The position numbers and the translations under genes are program-made. From Bacteroidales bacterium UBA6408 (GTDB lineage Bacteria; Bacteroidota; Bacteroidia; Bacteroidales; UBA932): a stretch of 9,581 bases of DNA. The notes below the pieces were generated by a model. The model was given only the letters and a program-made list of their open reading frames with translations. It had not been told where the DNA came from and made no database searches. The stretch's first letter is position 1. Each line of letters opens with the position of its first letter. Shown here one piece after another: positions 1 through 7,329 of the stretch. Location: NCBI GenBank assembly GCA_002439805.1, contig DJPQ01000024.1:1-9581 (forward strand), written 5' to 3'.

Positions 1-3000
1 GTCGGCAATGTCGCTGCCCACGCCGGCGGAGTGAAGAGTGGCGAGGCCTTTTTCTGCCTCCTTAACCTCTATAATCTTGTCGGCGGCACTTTGTTGAAAC
101 TGCGCGTCATTACTGCTCTTGCCCCGTTTGACAAGAACAATATTCCTAAAAATGCTGTCGGAATAGCATCTGGTGACACGGTGCCTTCACCATCATATTC
201 ATTCGTCAAAAGTGTCCCGGCGGAAGCCGTCCGGAGCAAGGCGCCGGCTCCGGTTGTCACCGACTACTCCGAGTTCGAGACACGCAGACTTTTCATTGAT
301 TTGATGCTGCGAGATGCAGGATGGGAGCTTGTGGGCAAGGATAATGTCCCGCTTCCGGGCAAGGTCGGCACCGAAATCGAGGTTCACGGGATGCCGGGGC
401 AGGATGTCGGATTCGCAGACTATGTCCTTTACGATGACGGCGGCAAGCCGTTGGCCGTAATTGAGGCCAAGCGCACCGGCAAAGATTCGATTGCCGGCAA
501 GCATCAGGCGGAACTCTATGCAGACTGCTTGGAGCGTCAGTGCGGAGTACGCCCTGTCATCTACTATTCAAACGGTTTTCAGACTTTTGTGATCGACGGT
601 CTCGGCTATCCGCCGCGCAGGATTCTGGGATTCCACAGCAAGGAAGATTTGCAGGTGATTCTTCGCAGCCGCGGGCGGTCCAAGATTACCGACCAGAATG
701 TCAAGGAATATATTACGGACCGCGAGTACCAGAAACGCGCCATCCACAGCATCTGCGACCACTTCAACAAGATGTACCGCCGTGGTCTGCTGGTGATGGC
801 CACCGGCTCAGGAAAGACGCGCGTCGCCATTTCGCTTTGCGATGTTCTCCTCCGAAACAAATGGGCAAAGAACATCCTTTTTCTGGCCGACCGTACCGCA
901 CTTGTCTCTCAGGCTCAGAAGAACTTTGCCAAACTGCTGCCGGAGCAGACGACAAGCATTCTCAACGACCACAAGAACAGAGGCAAGGACGGCCGTCCGG
1001 ATATGGATGCCCGCATCACATTCAGTACCTATCAGACTATGATCGGGTATATCGATGCGGACAAGAAAGACTTCTCTGTCGGTCGTTTTGACCTCATCAT
1101 CATAGACGAGGCTCACCGCAGCGTGTTCGGCAAGTACACCGCCATCTTAGACTACTTTGATGCCTTGATGGTAGGCCTTACGGCTACGCCTCGCGAAGAT
1201 GTGGACCGCAGCACCTACGAACTCTTCGGTCTGGACGGCGAGCCGAATTTTGATTATGAATTGTCAGAAGCCGTGAATGACAAGTATCTGGTAAACTTCG
1301 TGGTGATGAACCGCACAACCAAACGATTGAAGGAGGGCATCAAATACAAGGACCTCAAACCTGCCGAGAAGGAACAACTGGAAGACATCTGGAAATATGA
1401 GGCGGCTCGTTCGGAAGATGGTTCCGAGCCTACGCCACGTGACATTCGCGCATCAGAAATCACAAATTATATTTATAATCAGGACACCATTGACCGGGTT
1501 CTCGAAGACCTGATGACGACAGGGCTTACGGTCAATGGCGGTGACACGATAGGCAAGACGATTATCTTTGCGGGCAATCACGAGCACGCTGTCAAGATTG
1601 TCGAACGTTTTCAGAACCAGTATCCTGAATATGGCAGCGATTTTTGTGTACTCATTGACAATCAGGTTTCCAAGGCGCAGGATCTGATTGACAGTTTCTC
1701 CGTGCGAGGTAAGATGCCGCAGATTGTAGTTTCCGTGGATATGATGGACACCGGCATAGATGTACCGGATGTCCTGAACCTGGTGTTCTTCAAGCAGGTC
1801 AAGTCCAAAATCAAGTTCTGGCAGATGATTGGCCGCGGCACCCGTAAATCCACGGATGTGCACGGCGAAGGCCTGGACAAGCAGTTCTTCAACATCTACG
1901 ACTGGTGCGGGAACTTCGACTTTTTTGATCTCACTCCGGACGGGGAACTTCAGACCCCTGTGCATTCGGTTACAGAGCGTCTTTTCGACCTCCGTGTGGA
2001 CATGGCGGTAGCGCTTCAGAACGCTCAATTCCAACAGGATTCATTCGCACGTGAACTTCGGGATAATATAAAGCAAACGCTTCGCAGTCAGATTCTTGCA
2101 TTGAACGACCGGAACATTACTGTCCGCCGTCATTGGGATGTCGTGGACAAATTCCGCAAGGAAGCCGCTTGGGTCTGCCTTTCGGAGATTGATGCATTAG
2201 ATTTGAAAGACCGGATTGCACCAGTCGTTATCCGTAGTGTAACTGACAACTCGGCTCTACGCTTCGACATTCTCGTCCTTAACATCCAGTTGTCTCGGAT
2301 TCTTCCTGAGCATTCGGCAAGTAAAAGTATTGCACACACCACGGAAATTGCAAAGTCCCTTCAGGGGAAAGCGTCCATACAGCAGGTGAACAGTAAGATT
2401 GAGGTCATAAACGAAGTTGTCCGACCGGATTTCTGGAAGGGCGCGACGTTGGAGAGACTTGAGAAGGTGCGCCTCGAAATCCGGGACTTGGTCCAGTTCA
2501 TAAAGGATGACAAGAAACGCACGTTCACCATTAACATTCCCGATCTCATCGAGTACAAGGACGCTCCTGAGCATACACTTCCGTCACTCACATACAAAGA
2601 GCGGGTTATCGACTACATTTCCAAAAACAGGAAACACCCCGTGCTGGAAAAGATTCGAAATATGCAGCAGCTGACTCCAGACGATATTCTTTCTCTGGAG
2701 CATATTTGCTGGAAGGAATTGGGAACTAAAGAAGAGTATCGGAACTATGTCAGGCGTGGAGGTCTTATCTGCGGTGACAGTGTGGCGGCATTCCTCCGGT
2801 CCATTGTCGGAGTGAACCGCGAAAAGGCTTTGGAACTCTATTCAAAGTACCTCAATGACAGTCAGCTCAATCCGGAGCAGGAAGAATATGTCAAATGTGT
2901 TCTGGACTATGTCTGCTCCAATGGCGACATCCTCCCGGCTACACTTTACAAAGAAGAGCCTTTCTCAGACTGGGATCTCCAATCATTCTTCAATGTCAAG

Positions 3001-3054
3001 ACTCCGGCTTTTGTCGGCTATGTCCGTAAACTTCACGACTTGATTGCCGTATGA
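1..3054 (+). CDS. hsdR: Type I restriction endonuclease subunit R (EcoEI/COG4096 type), 5' end outside window
   Basis: This is the motor and nuclease subunit of a type I restriction-modification complex: it translocates DNA using ATP and cleaves unmodified foreign DNA together with HsdM and HsdS. The frame is open to base 1, so the GTG at 31 is probably not the start. The first residues (VGNVAAHAGG, then a Leu/Asn-rich helix) resemble the end of the DUF4145 domain that precedes many such subunits. Counting from base 1, a PD-(D/E)xK nuclease signature follows (D140 in GFADY, IEAK at 154-157). Then come the SF2 helicase motifs: ATGSGKT at 267-273, DEAH at 369-372, LTATP at 393-397 and QMIGRGTR at 608-615. 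The last 160 or so residues fit the EcoEI R C-terminal domain. All motifs are intact and the frame is unbroken, so it appears functional. hsdM and hsdS would be expected to the left of the window. The TGA stop lies one base from the end of a convergent gene remnant. Confidence 0.95.
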   Translation, partial: VGNVAAHAGGVKSGEAFFCLLNLYNLVGGTLLKLRVITALAPFDKNNIPKNAVGIASGDTVPSPSYSFVKSVPAEAVRSKAPAPVVTDYSEFETRRLFIDLMLRDAGWELVGKDNVPLPGKVGTEIEVHGMPGQDVGFADYVLYDDGGKPLAVIEAKRTGKDSIAGKHQAELYADCLERQCGVRPVIYYSNGFQTFVIDGLGYPPRRILGFHSKEDLQVILRSRGRSKITDQNVKEYITDREYQKRAIHSICDHFNKMYRRGLLVMATGSGKTRVAISLCDVLLRNKWAKNILFLADRTALVSQAQKNFAKLLPEQTTSILNDHKNRGKDGRPDMDARITFSTYQTMIGYIDADKKDFSVGRFDLIIIDEAHRSVFGKYTAILDYFDALMVGLTATPREDVDRSTYELFGLDGEPNFDYELSEAVNDKYLVNFVVMNRTTKRLKEGIKYKDLKPAEKEQLEDIWKYEAARSEDGSEPTPRDIRASEITNYIYNQDTIDRVLEDLMTTGLTVNGGDTIGKTIIFAGNHEHAVKIVERFQNQYPEYGSDFCVLIDNQVSKAQDLIDSFSVRGKMPQIVVSVDMMDTGIDVPDVLNLVFFKQVKSKIKFWQMIGRGTRKSTDVHGEGLDKQFFNIYDWCGNFDFFDLTPDGELQTPVHSVTERLFDLRVDMAVALQNAQFQQDSFARELRDNIKQTLRSQILALNDRNITVRRHWDVVDKFRKEAAWVCLSEIDALDLKDRIAPVVIRSVTDNSALRFDILVLNIQLSRILPEHSASKSIAHTTEIAKSLQGKASIQQVNSKIEVINEVVRPDFWKGATLERLEKVRLEIRDLVQFIKDDKKRTFTINIPDLIEYKDAPEHTLPSLTYKERVIDYISKNRKHPVLEKIRNMQQLTPDDILSLEHICWKELGTKEEYRNYVRRGGLICGDSVAAFLRSIVGVNREKALELYSKYLNDSQLNPEQEEYVKCVLDYVCSNGDILPATLYKEEPFSDWDLQSFFNVKTPAFVGYVRKLHDLIAV

Positions 3055-3055
3055 T

Positions 3056-3255
3056 TTAATTCCCGGCCACCCACTGGATGTGGTTCTCGTATTTCTGGCC
3101 GCCGCGCCGTTTGTCGTAGATGACCGAGAGCTTGCCGGTCTCGTCGCGGTAGTAGCCGTAGGAGGCGCTGCCGACGAGATAGACGGCGTTTCCGACACCG
3201 AGGTCGGCGAGCGCCTGGGCAAAGTCGTGGAAGGACCTGCCGGGATTCTTGCGCG
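3056..3255 (-). pseudogene. C-terminal remnant of a phosphodiester glycosidase-like (DUF2233-type) protein
   Basis: On the minus strand this frame encodes about 65 protein-like residues and ends at TAA (3058-3056). Recognisable stretches are NPGRSFHDFAQALADLGV, NAVYLVGSASYGYYRDETG and NHIQWVAGN. They match my recollection of the C-terminal end of phosphodiester glycosidase family proteins, where a helix (F-x-x-L-x-x-L-G) precedes a strand (A-x-Y-L-x-G) and a G(W/Y)-Y turn. Upstream the frame hits a stop (TAA at 3289-3287) with no ATG between, so the start and most of the domain are missing. The family assignment is from memory of the pattern; that the reading frame is a beheaded coding sequence is better supported than the exact family. 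The remnant touches the hsdR stop on one side and runs into the flavin riboswitch promoter on the other. Confidence 0.6.
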
Positions 3256-3279
3256 GAAAAGAAAAAACCGTTATCTTTG
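3249..3279 (+). promoter_or_regulatory. Bacteroidota-type promoter of the FMN riboswitch transcript
   Basis: The -7 box TATCTTTG (3272-3279) matches TAnnTTTG exactly, and a TTG (3249-3251) lies 20 bases upstream, the usual -33 spacing in Bacteroidota. Transcription should begin a few bases after 3280, right at the 5' strand of riboswitch helix P1. That makes this the promoter of the riboswitch and the receptor gene. Confidence 0.8.
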
Positions 3280-3280
3280 C

Positions 3281-3490
3281 GCCGCATTACTTCAGGGCAG
3301 GGTGAGAATCCCGATCGGCGGTGACAGTCCGCGAGCCGAAAGGCAGGAGCCGTTGGAACTACGGCACCGACAGTGTTCTTGGAGCGGCTGAGTTTGACAA
3401 TGCCTGCGGCGGACGGTGATGCGAGGTCCGTAGCGGGGCGGTTAGAACGAAGCCTGTTTCAGGTAAGTCTGGATGGAAGAAGATGACGGC
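3281..3490 (+). promoter_or_regulatory. FMN riboswitch (RFN element) with expanded P6
   Basis: This is an RNA domain that binds flavin mononucleotide and controls the downstream gene. The conserved blocks appear in order: AGGGCAGGGTGAGAATCCC (3294-3312), GATCGGCGGT, AGTCCGCGAGCC with a GCC-GAAA-GGC hairpin after it, the arm GCCGT/ACGGC, CCGACAGT (3367-3374) and AAGTCTGGATGGAAGAAG (3465-3482). Helix P1 closes well: 3281-3287 with 3483-3490 (one extra A on the 3' side) and CTTC 3290-3293 with GAAG 3479-3482. Between CCGACAGT and AAGTCTGGATG lie about 90 extra bases (3375-3464), where most FMN riboswitches have only a short loop. This insert can itself fold: GTTCT/AGAAC (3375-3379/3443-3447), CGGAC/GTCCG (3410-3414/3426-3430) and CCTG-TTT-CAGG (3453-3463). 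All core consensus positions I checked are kept, so ligand binding is expected. Confidence 0.95.
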
Positions 3491-3560
3491 CTGTCTTGTA
3501 CGGTTAAGAAATCAGATGTTTCCAAAATAGTCTGTTTCTAAAATCGCCGGGCGGGCGTTT

Positions 3561-3606
3561 GAAGCCTTGAATTGTATGCCATGGGTTACAGTTTAAGGTT
3601 TTTTTT
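3561..3606 (+). terminator. Intrinsic terminator, likely expression platform of the FMN riboswitch
   Basis: A 12-bp stem, CCTTGAATTGTA (3565-3576) with TACAGTTTAAGG (3587-3598), has ten Watson-Crick and two G-U pairs and a 10-base loop, and runs straight into eight T (3599-3606). Bases 3561-3564 can extend the stem by pairing with the first T residues. It lies 74 bases after the riboswitch and before the receptor start, so it fits ligand-dependent attenuation, with FMN bound giving termination. I did not find one clear antiterminator in 3491-3560; that stretch does hold a 12-base direct repeat, TGTTTCCAAAAT (3517-3528) and TGTTTCTAAAAT (3533-3544), which may take part in alternative pairing. 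Confidence 0.8.
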
Positions 3607-3693
3607 GAAACATGAAAAGAATAAATTGTTTCAGATTTGTCTTTTATTTTCGAGTATAGGTTTCTTTTGGAAGAGGGAGTGTACTGGAGGTAC

Positions 3694-3732
3694 ATGACCG
3701 ATGAGAAAAGGAACATAGACCGAAAAGAATGA
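3694..3732 (+). CDS. Possible 12-residue leader ORF (uORF1)
   Basis: This short ORF (MTDEKRNIDRKE) starts just after a GGAGG at 3686-3690. That GGAGG lies mostly in the loop of a small hairpin, TGTAC/GTACA (3680-3684/3690-3694), whose last base is the A of the ATG. It lies between the riboswitch terminator and the receptor gene. The GGAGG-to-ATG spacing is only three bases and Bacteroidota depend little on such sites. Translation is therefore a guess. Confidence 0.2.
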   Translation: MTDEKRNIDRKE

Positions 3733-3758
3733 AAAAGATGAGGCAGTTTATTTTTTGA
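3729..3758 (+). CDS. Possible 9-residue leader ORF (uORF2)
   Basis: This ORF (MKKMRQFIF) begins in an ATGA overlap with the stop of the preceding tiny ORF (stop 3730-3732) and ends 14 bases before the receptor ATG. The chain uORF1-uORF2-receptor would allow translational coupling. Nothing but the arrangement supports it. Confidence 0.2.
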   Translation: MKKMRQFIF

Positions 3759-3772
3759 AGGTTTCTATAGTT

Positions 3773-6304
3773 ATGAAAAAAGTTATCCTGCTCATGGGCA
3801 TCACAATTCTTGCGGCAGCACGGACGATGTGCGCCGCCGATGTCCATGATTTTGCCGGCGACGGCGAGAAAACATCACCTTTCAGTGCGGACGGTTCCGT
3901 GCCGTCACAAGATGCGGACGGGCATGAATTTCCGGAATATGCGGCGGACACCCTAACCCTCCGGACGGCGGTGGTAAACGCCAATTTCGCTCATCCGGGC
4001 CGCTCGGCCCTGCGCCTTGCCACGGTCAGCGAGGAGAAGCTGAGGCAGCGCGGAGCCTCGCGCACCTATCCCGAACTGCTCAAGGGGCTTCCAGGGCTCT
4101 ACGCCACGTCCGAATCCGGGAGCTACGGCGACGCGAAGCTCAACATCCGGGGTTTCGGACAGGAAAACATATCGGTCCTGCTCAACGGCATACCCATAAG
4201 CGGCCTTGTGACCGGCGGGATGTACTGGAACAATTGGATGGGACTTGCCGACGCGACATGGGCGGTGCAGGTGCAGAAGGGAGTGGGGGCATCGATGCTT
4301 TCCGACGGGTCTGTCGGAGGCTCGGTCAACATCATTACAGAGTCTCCGTCGGAGCGCTTTTCCGCAGAGGCCGGGTTCTACGGTTCTGCCTGGGGCTCGC
4401 ATTCGGCGGGGACTTCGGCTACAGGGCAGGCCTTGAGGGGAAACACCGGACCGTTCAAGGGCTATCTCAAACTCGGAAGCGGGCGTCTCGGGCACGGCTG
4501 GAGCATGAATCTTATGGCCTCGTATGTCGGTGGAAACGGATATGTCGAATCGACGTCCGTGAGTTCGTTTGCATATATGTTCAGTCTGGCGAAGACTTTC
4601 GGCGGCGAACACAGACTTGTATTCACCTCGCTCGGCTCCCCCGAGAGCCACGAACAGCGCAGCTCGCGCCTCAGTGCGTCCGAAGTCGGGGCATATGGCC
4701 TGCGCTACAACAAAAATTGGGGATGGCGCGACGGCAAGCCGTTCAATTTGAGCAAGAACAGCTACTTCAAACCCTATTTCACCCTTCAGCATTTGTGGAA
4801 CGGACGGCGCATCTCGATGAAAAATTCGCTCTATCTGGCCGTCGGGAACGGCGGCGGAAGGTGGTCGGAGACAAAGGGACGTCCTATATCGTCGTTCACT
4901 ACCGCCGACGGGCACATAGACTGGGATGCAGCGGTCGCCGCGAACAGAAATCCGGACGGTTCCGCGAACAACATCCTCAGCCGGTATATGGCCGGACACA
5001 CCCATGCCGGGGCAATCGTGAGCGCGGAATGGCGGCTCACTGACCGCTGGACGATTGGCGGCGGACTTCACGGACAGCTCTATCACACATGGGAGCGGGA
5101 GCGGATTACCGACCTGCTCGGCGCGGACTGGTGGTTCGAGGACTATGAGAACAAATCGCTTGCGGGGCTTGCCGGGAGAAACTCCGTCAAAGGAGTGGGG
5201 GATTATGTGCGGACAGACAACGGGAAGCGGATATACCACGGAACTGCCTATCTCACCGTGAAATATGATTCCCGAAGCATCTCCGCCGACCTCGGGGCCT
5301 CGCTTTTCGGCAGCGCGAACCGGCGCTGGGACAGGTACAACTATGTCGGCGCGGACATTTTCAGCAAGACCGCGCACGGAACGGGCGCGAGCGTGAAGGG
5401 AGGGCTGTTGTGGCGCCCGGGACGCGGGCAGAGCCTCTATCTTAACGGCGGCTGGTACAGCAGGCTGCCCTACAGCAATGTCTGGTTCTCTTCCGGCAAC
5501 AACGAGATGACGCGCGGGGTGAGGAACGAGCGGAACATCCTCGGCGAACTCGGCTGGAGGTGCGTGTGGGCAAGCGGAAGCCTCGAACTGACGGGATATG
5601 CCGCCCGGTGGAAGAACAAGTCGCTGATGTCGGACAAGTACCGTCAGATTGACAGCGAGGATGCCCGCTACATGGTGACCGGGCTTGACGCATTCCACTG
5701 CGGAGCTGAGGCAAGCCTGTTCCAGCGCATTGGAAAATGGCTTGAAATCAGCACCTTTGCCTCGGTGGGGGACTGGAGGTGGAAGAACGACGTGAGCGCG
5801 ATAGTCTATGACGACTACTCCGGCGTGGAGAAGGGGCGCGTCAATGTCTTCTGCGACGGCCTGCCTGTGGGCGACGCTCCTCAGACCCAGACGGGCGCGT
5901 CCTCAAAGTTCCTTCTTCCGGCCGATTTCTCCATAAGCCTCGAATGGCAGTTCAACGACAGAATGTACGCGGACTTCGACCCTCTCTCAAGAACCGACCC
6001 GGACGACCGCAGGACATCATACCGCATTCCGGGGTATCATCTGCTGGGCGCCGACGTCTCCTGGGGGCATAATTTCAGTCTTTCAGGCACTTCCGGAAGT
6101 CACTGTGCCATCGGCGGCGTTCCGGACGGACAGGCGCATCATGGCCGTCAAGCCCGTCTGCAACTGTTTCTTCGCGGCGACAACCTTCTGAACACACGGT
6201 ATATAGAGCGTGGCAAGGACGGCCAGAACCATGATCTTGAGACTTTCCGGGGCTTCTGGGGTTTCGGACGGATGTTTTCGTTCGGCGTAAGGCTCGGAAT
6301 ATGA
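3773..6304 (+). CDS. TonB-dependent outer-membrane receptor, predicted flavin/riboflavin receptor
   Basis: This is an 843-residue outer-membrane active transporter energised by TonB-ExbB-ExbD. I chose the ATG at 3773 rather than the in-frame TTG at 3755, because it gives a normal signal peptide (MKK, hydrophobic core, cleavage near CAAD at residues 20-24). A possible TonB box (DTLTLRTAVV) follows at about residue 60. The plug comes next, with RGFGQENISVLLNGIP from R126, MYWNNWMGL, and GVGASMLSDGSVGGSVNIIT. The rest is barrel-like: alternating strands with many aromatic residues, ending MFSFGVRLGI. The N-terminal carboxypeptidase-like domain common in glycan receptors of the SusC type is absent, and no SusD gene follows, which fits a small-molecule ligand. 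The FMN riboswitch and terminator upstream are the basis for predicting riboflavin, FMN or a related flavin as substrate. The protein sequence alone does not tell the ligand, and another metabolite linked to flavin status is possible. Confidence 0.93.
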   Translation: MKKVILLMGITILAAARTMCAADVHDFAGDGEKTSPFSADGSVPSQDADGHEFPEYAADTLTLRTAVVNANFAHPGRSALRLATVSEEKLRQRGASRTYPELLKGLPGLYATSESGSYGDAKLNIRGFGQENISVLLNGIPISGLVTGGMYWNNWMGLADATWAVQVQKGVGASMLSDGSVGGSVNIITESPSERFSAEAGFYGSAWGSHSAGTSATGQALRGNTGPFKGYLKLGSGRLGHGWSMNLMASYVGGNGYVESTSVSSFAYMFSLAKTFGGEHRLVFTSLGSPESHEQRSSRLSASEVGAYGLRYNKNWGWRDGKPFNLSKNSYFKPYFTLQHLWNGRRISMKNSLYLAVGNGGGRWSETKGRPISSFTTADGHIDWDAAVAANRNPDGSANNILSRYMAGHTHAGAIVSAEWRLTDRWTIGGGLHGQLYHTWERERITDLLGADWWFEDYENKSLAGLAGRNSVKGVGDYVRTDNGKRIYHGTAYLTVKYDSRSISADLGASLFGSANRRWDRYNYVGADIFSKTAHGTGASVKGGLLWRPGRGQSLYLNGGWYSRLPYSNVWFSSGNNEMTRGVRNERNILGELGWRCVWASGSLELTGYAARWKNKSLMSDKYRQIDSEDARYMVTGLDAFHCGAEASLFQRIGKWLEISTFASVGDWRWKNDVSAIVYDDYSGVEKGRVNVFCDGLPVGDAPQTQTGASSKFLLPADFSISLEWQFNDRMYADFDPLSRTDPDDRRTSYRIPGYHLLGADVSWGHNFSLSGTSGSHCAIGGVPDGQAHHGRQARLQLFLRGDNLLNTRYIERGKDGQNHDLETFRGFWGFGRMFSFGVRLGI

Positions 6305-6346
6305 GAAACCGAACAAAAATTCAGGCGGCTTCTGAGAAAAGTTCGC

Positions 6347-6354
6347 TAACTTTG
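6347..6354 (+). promoter_or_regulatory. Bacteroidota -7 box for the nuclease-like gene
   Basis: TAACTTTG matches TAnnTTTG and lies 54 bases before the ATG at 6409. No good TTG is seen at the -33 position, so the promoter may be weak or need an activator. Its presence suggests that the downstream gene is transcribed apart from the receptor. Confidence 0.55.
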
Positions 6355-6408
6355 CCGGCCGTACCGGAATGGGCTGTGATGCCTTCAGTCCGATAAAATT
6401 TTGAAAAT

Positions 6409-7185
6409 ATGTCTTTGACTTTAATGTTATCTCTCATAATTTCGCTCCTCGCGGCACAGAACGCTCCCCGGTCCGACAGCCCTCAGGACTACCGCCTGAA
6501 AGAAACCGTCATCTCCGCCCGCCTGCCAAAGCGTCTCAGGACTTATGTCCCGTTCTGGGGGACTCCGACGCCTTCAAAATGGACTCATGAGGACAGCCTT
6601 GCCTTTGACAACTGTGTGGCGAGCATCGACACGAGTCGCTCATTCCCGAACTGGATCTGCTGGAACCTCGACCTCGCTAGCGTCGCCGAGGACAAGTACA
6701 AGTTCCGCCGCTTCGTGAAGAAAGGCACGGTCGTCCCCTCCGAGAGCCTTCTGGTTCAGGTCATTGACGAATGCTACCGCTGGGCGTGGAAGAAGCCCTA
6801 CGGCAACACGAACGTCGTTCTTGGCCCTGTCTATGCGGCAAAGGACAGCCAGGCTCCGTCGGCATGGTTCGTGGCGGTCTGCAAAAAGGACAGTGTCAAG
6901 GGCCTGATGCCTCTCGGCTTCACCTCGGTTGCCTTTCTCGTCCCGGCCTCGCCCTCTTCCCGGCCGAACCTCTACGACTATTCCACCTCAGTGAATTTCA
7001 TCGAGTTCCGCACCGGCTACAACCTGTTCCCGTCCCTCCCGCCAAAAGTCCAGGAACAGGTTGAGGAGATGACCGCCTACGAACTCTTCTGCCCCTTCCA
7101 GGAAATCGACGAGAACGACCTCTACCTTCTCGAACCTGAATTTGAAGGCGGTTCCGACTCCTCCGAACCCTTTGACGTTGAATGA
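6409..7185 (+). CDS. Secreted DNA/RNA non-specific endonuclease-like protein lacking the catalytic segment
   Basis: This 258-residue protein has a short signal peptide (hydrophobic residues 2-16, ending AAQNA), so it is probably periplasmic or exported. Several stretches match the NUC (DNA/RNA non-specific endonuclease) family in the right order: PNWICWNLD at about 80-88 (family NWVAYxL), ECYRWAWKKPYG at 121-132 (family VRRWAxxYG), NVVLGPVY at 135-142 (family YVVTGPxY), a strand-rich GFTSVAFLVPA region, and a C-terminal SVNFIEFRTGYNLFPSLP near 194-211, close to the family's SVDxVExxTGxDFFPxLP. What is missing is everything expected between residues about 108 and 120: the DRGH motif with its catalytic His and the metal-binding Asn helix. 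From memory of family spacing, roughly 45-60 residues are absent, with the frame unbroken. It therefore should not cut nucleic acid by the usual mechanism. It may bind something or be a relic kept in frame. It has its own -7 box. Confidence 0.75.
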   Translation: MSLTLMLSLIISLLAAQNAPRSDSPQDYRLKETVISARLPKRLRTYVPFWGTPTPSKWTHEDSLAFDNCVASIDTSRSFPNWICWNLDLASVAEDKYKFRRFVKKGTVVPSESLLVQVIDECYRWAWKKPYGNTNVVLGPVYAAKDSQAPSAWFVAVCKKDSVKGLMPLGFTSVAFLVPASPSSRPNLYDYSTSVNFIEFRTGYNLFPSLPPKVQEQVEEMTAYELFCPFQEIDENDLYLLEPEFEGGSDSSEPFDVE

Positions 7186-7244
7186 TGTGCAGATTTTCCA
7201 TGCAGATTTTCTCCGGAATATTTCGGAATGCGAAACGGATGTCG

Positions 7245-7252
7245 TATCTTTG
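7245..7252 (+). promoter_or_regulatory. Bacteroidota -7 box for the SulP transporter gene
   Basis: TATCTTTG matches TAnnTTTG and is followed by GCGCCGG, much like the promoter at 3272. The -33 region (about 7221) reads TTTCGG, an imperfect match. The leader to the ATG at 7330 is about 70 bases and contains a terminator-like hairpin. Confidence 0.65.
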
Positions 7253-7291
7253 CGCCGGAAAAGAAATGGTATTATAGTAGTGTTTAATGTT

Positions 7292-7314
7292 GTGCGGCTA
7301 CGGGCCGCATTTTT
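7292..7314 (+). terminator. Terminator-like hairpin in the leader of the SulP gene
   Basis: TGCGGC (7293-7298) pairs perfectly with GCCGCA (7304-7309) around the loop TACGG, with a further G-T pair outside (7292-7310), and five T follow (7310-7314). It lies after the -7 box and 15 bases before the ATG. It could be an attenuator, or the terminator of the preceding gene if the box at 7245 is not used. Confidence 0.5.
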
Positions 7315-7329
7315 AGTGTTCGGTATCTG

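Noticed and set aside
1453..2034. 193-codon minus-strand frame inside hsdR
   Set aside because: It has no recognisable motif and overlaps the conserved helicase motifs coded on the plus strand.
3044..3391. 115-codon plus-strand frame running through the gene remnant into the riboswitch
   Set aside because: It starts inside hsdR, is antisense to the remnant and crosses the conserved FMN aptamer, so it is a shadow.
3514..3544. 12-base direct repeat as a possible mobile-element or operator site
   Set aside because: There are only two copies with one mismatch, within the riboswitch expression platform; alternative RNA pairing is the simpler idea. No insertion-sequence ends or transposase were seen anywhere in the window.
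3755..3772. TTG start for the receptor, 18 bases upstream of the ATG
   Set aside because: The ATG at 3773 gives a standard signal peptide, and the added residues contribute nothing.
3953..5698. 581-codon open frame on the minus strand across the receptor gene
   Set aside because: It is antisense to a clearly real TonB receptor, shows no family motifs, and such long shadow frames are common opposite GC-rich genes.
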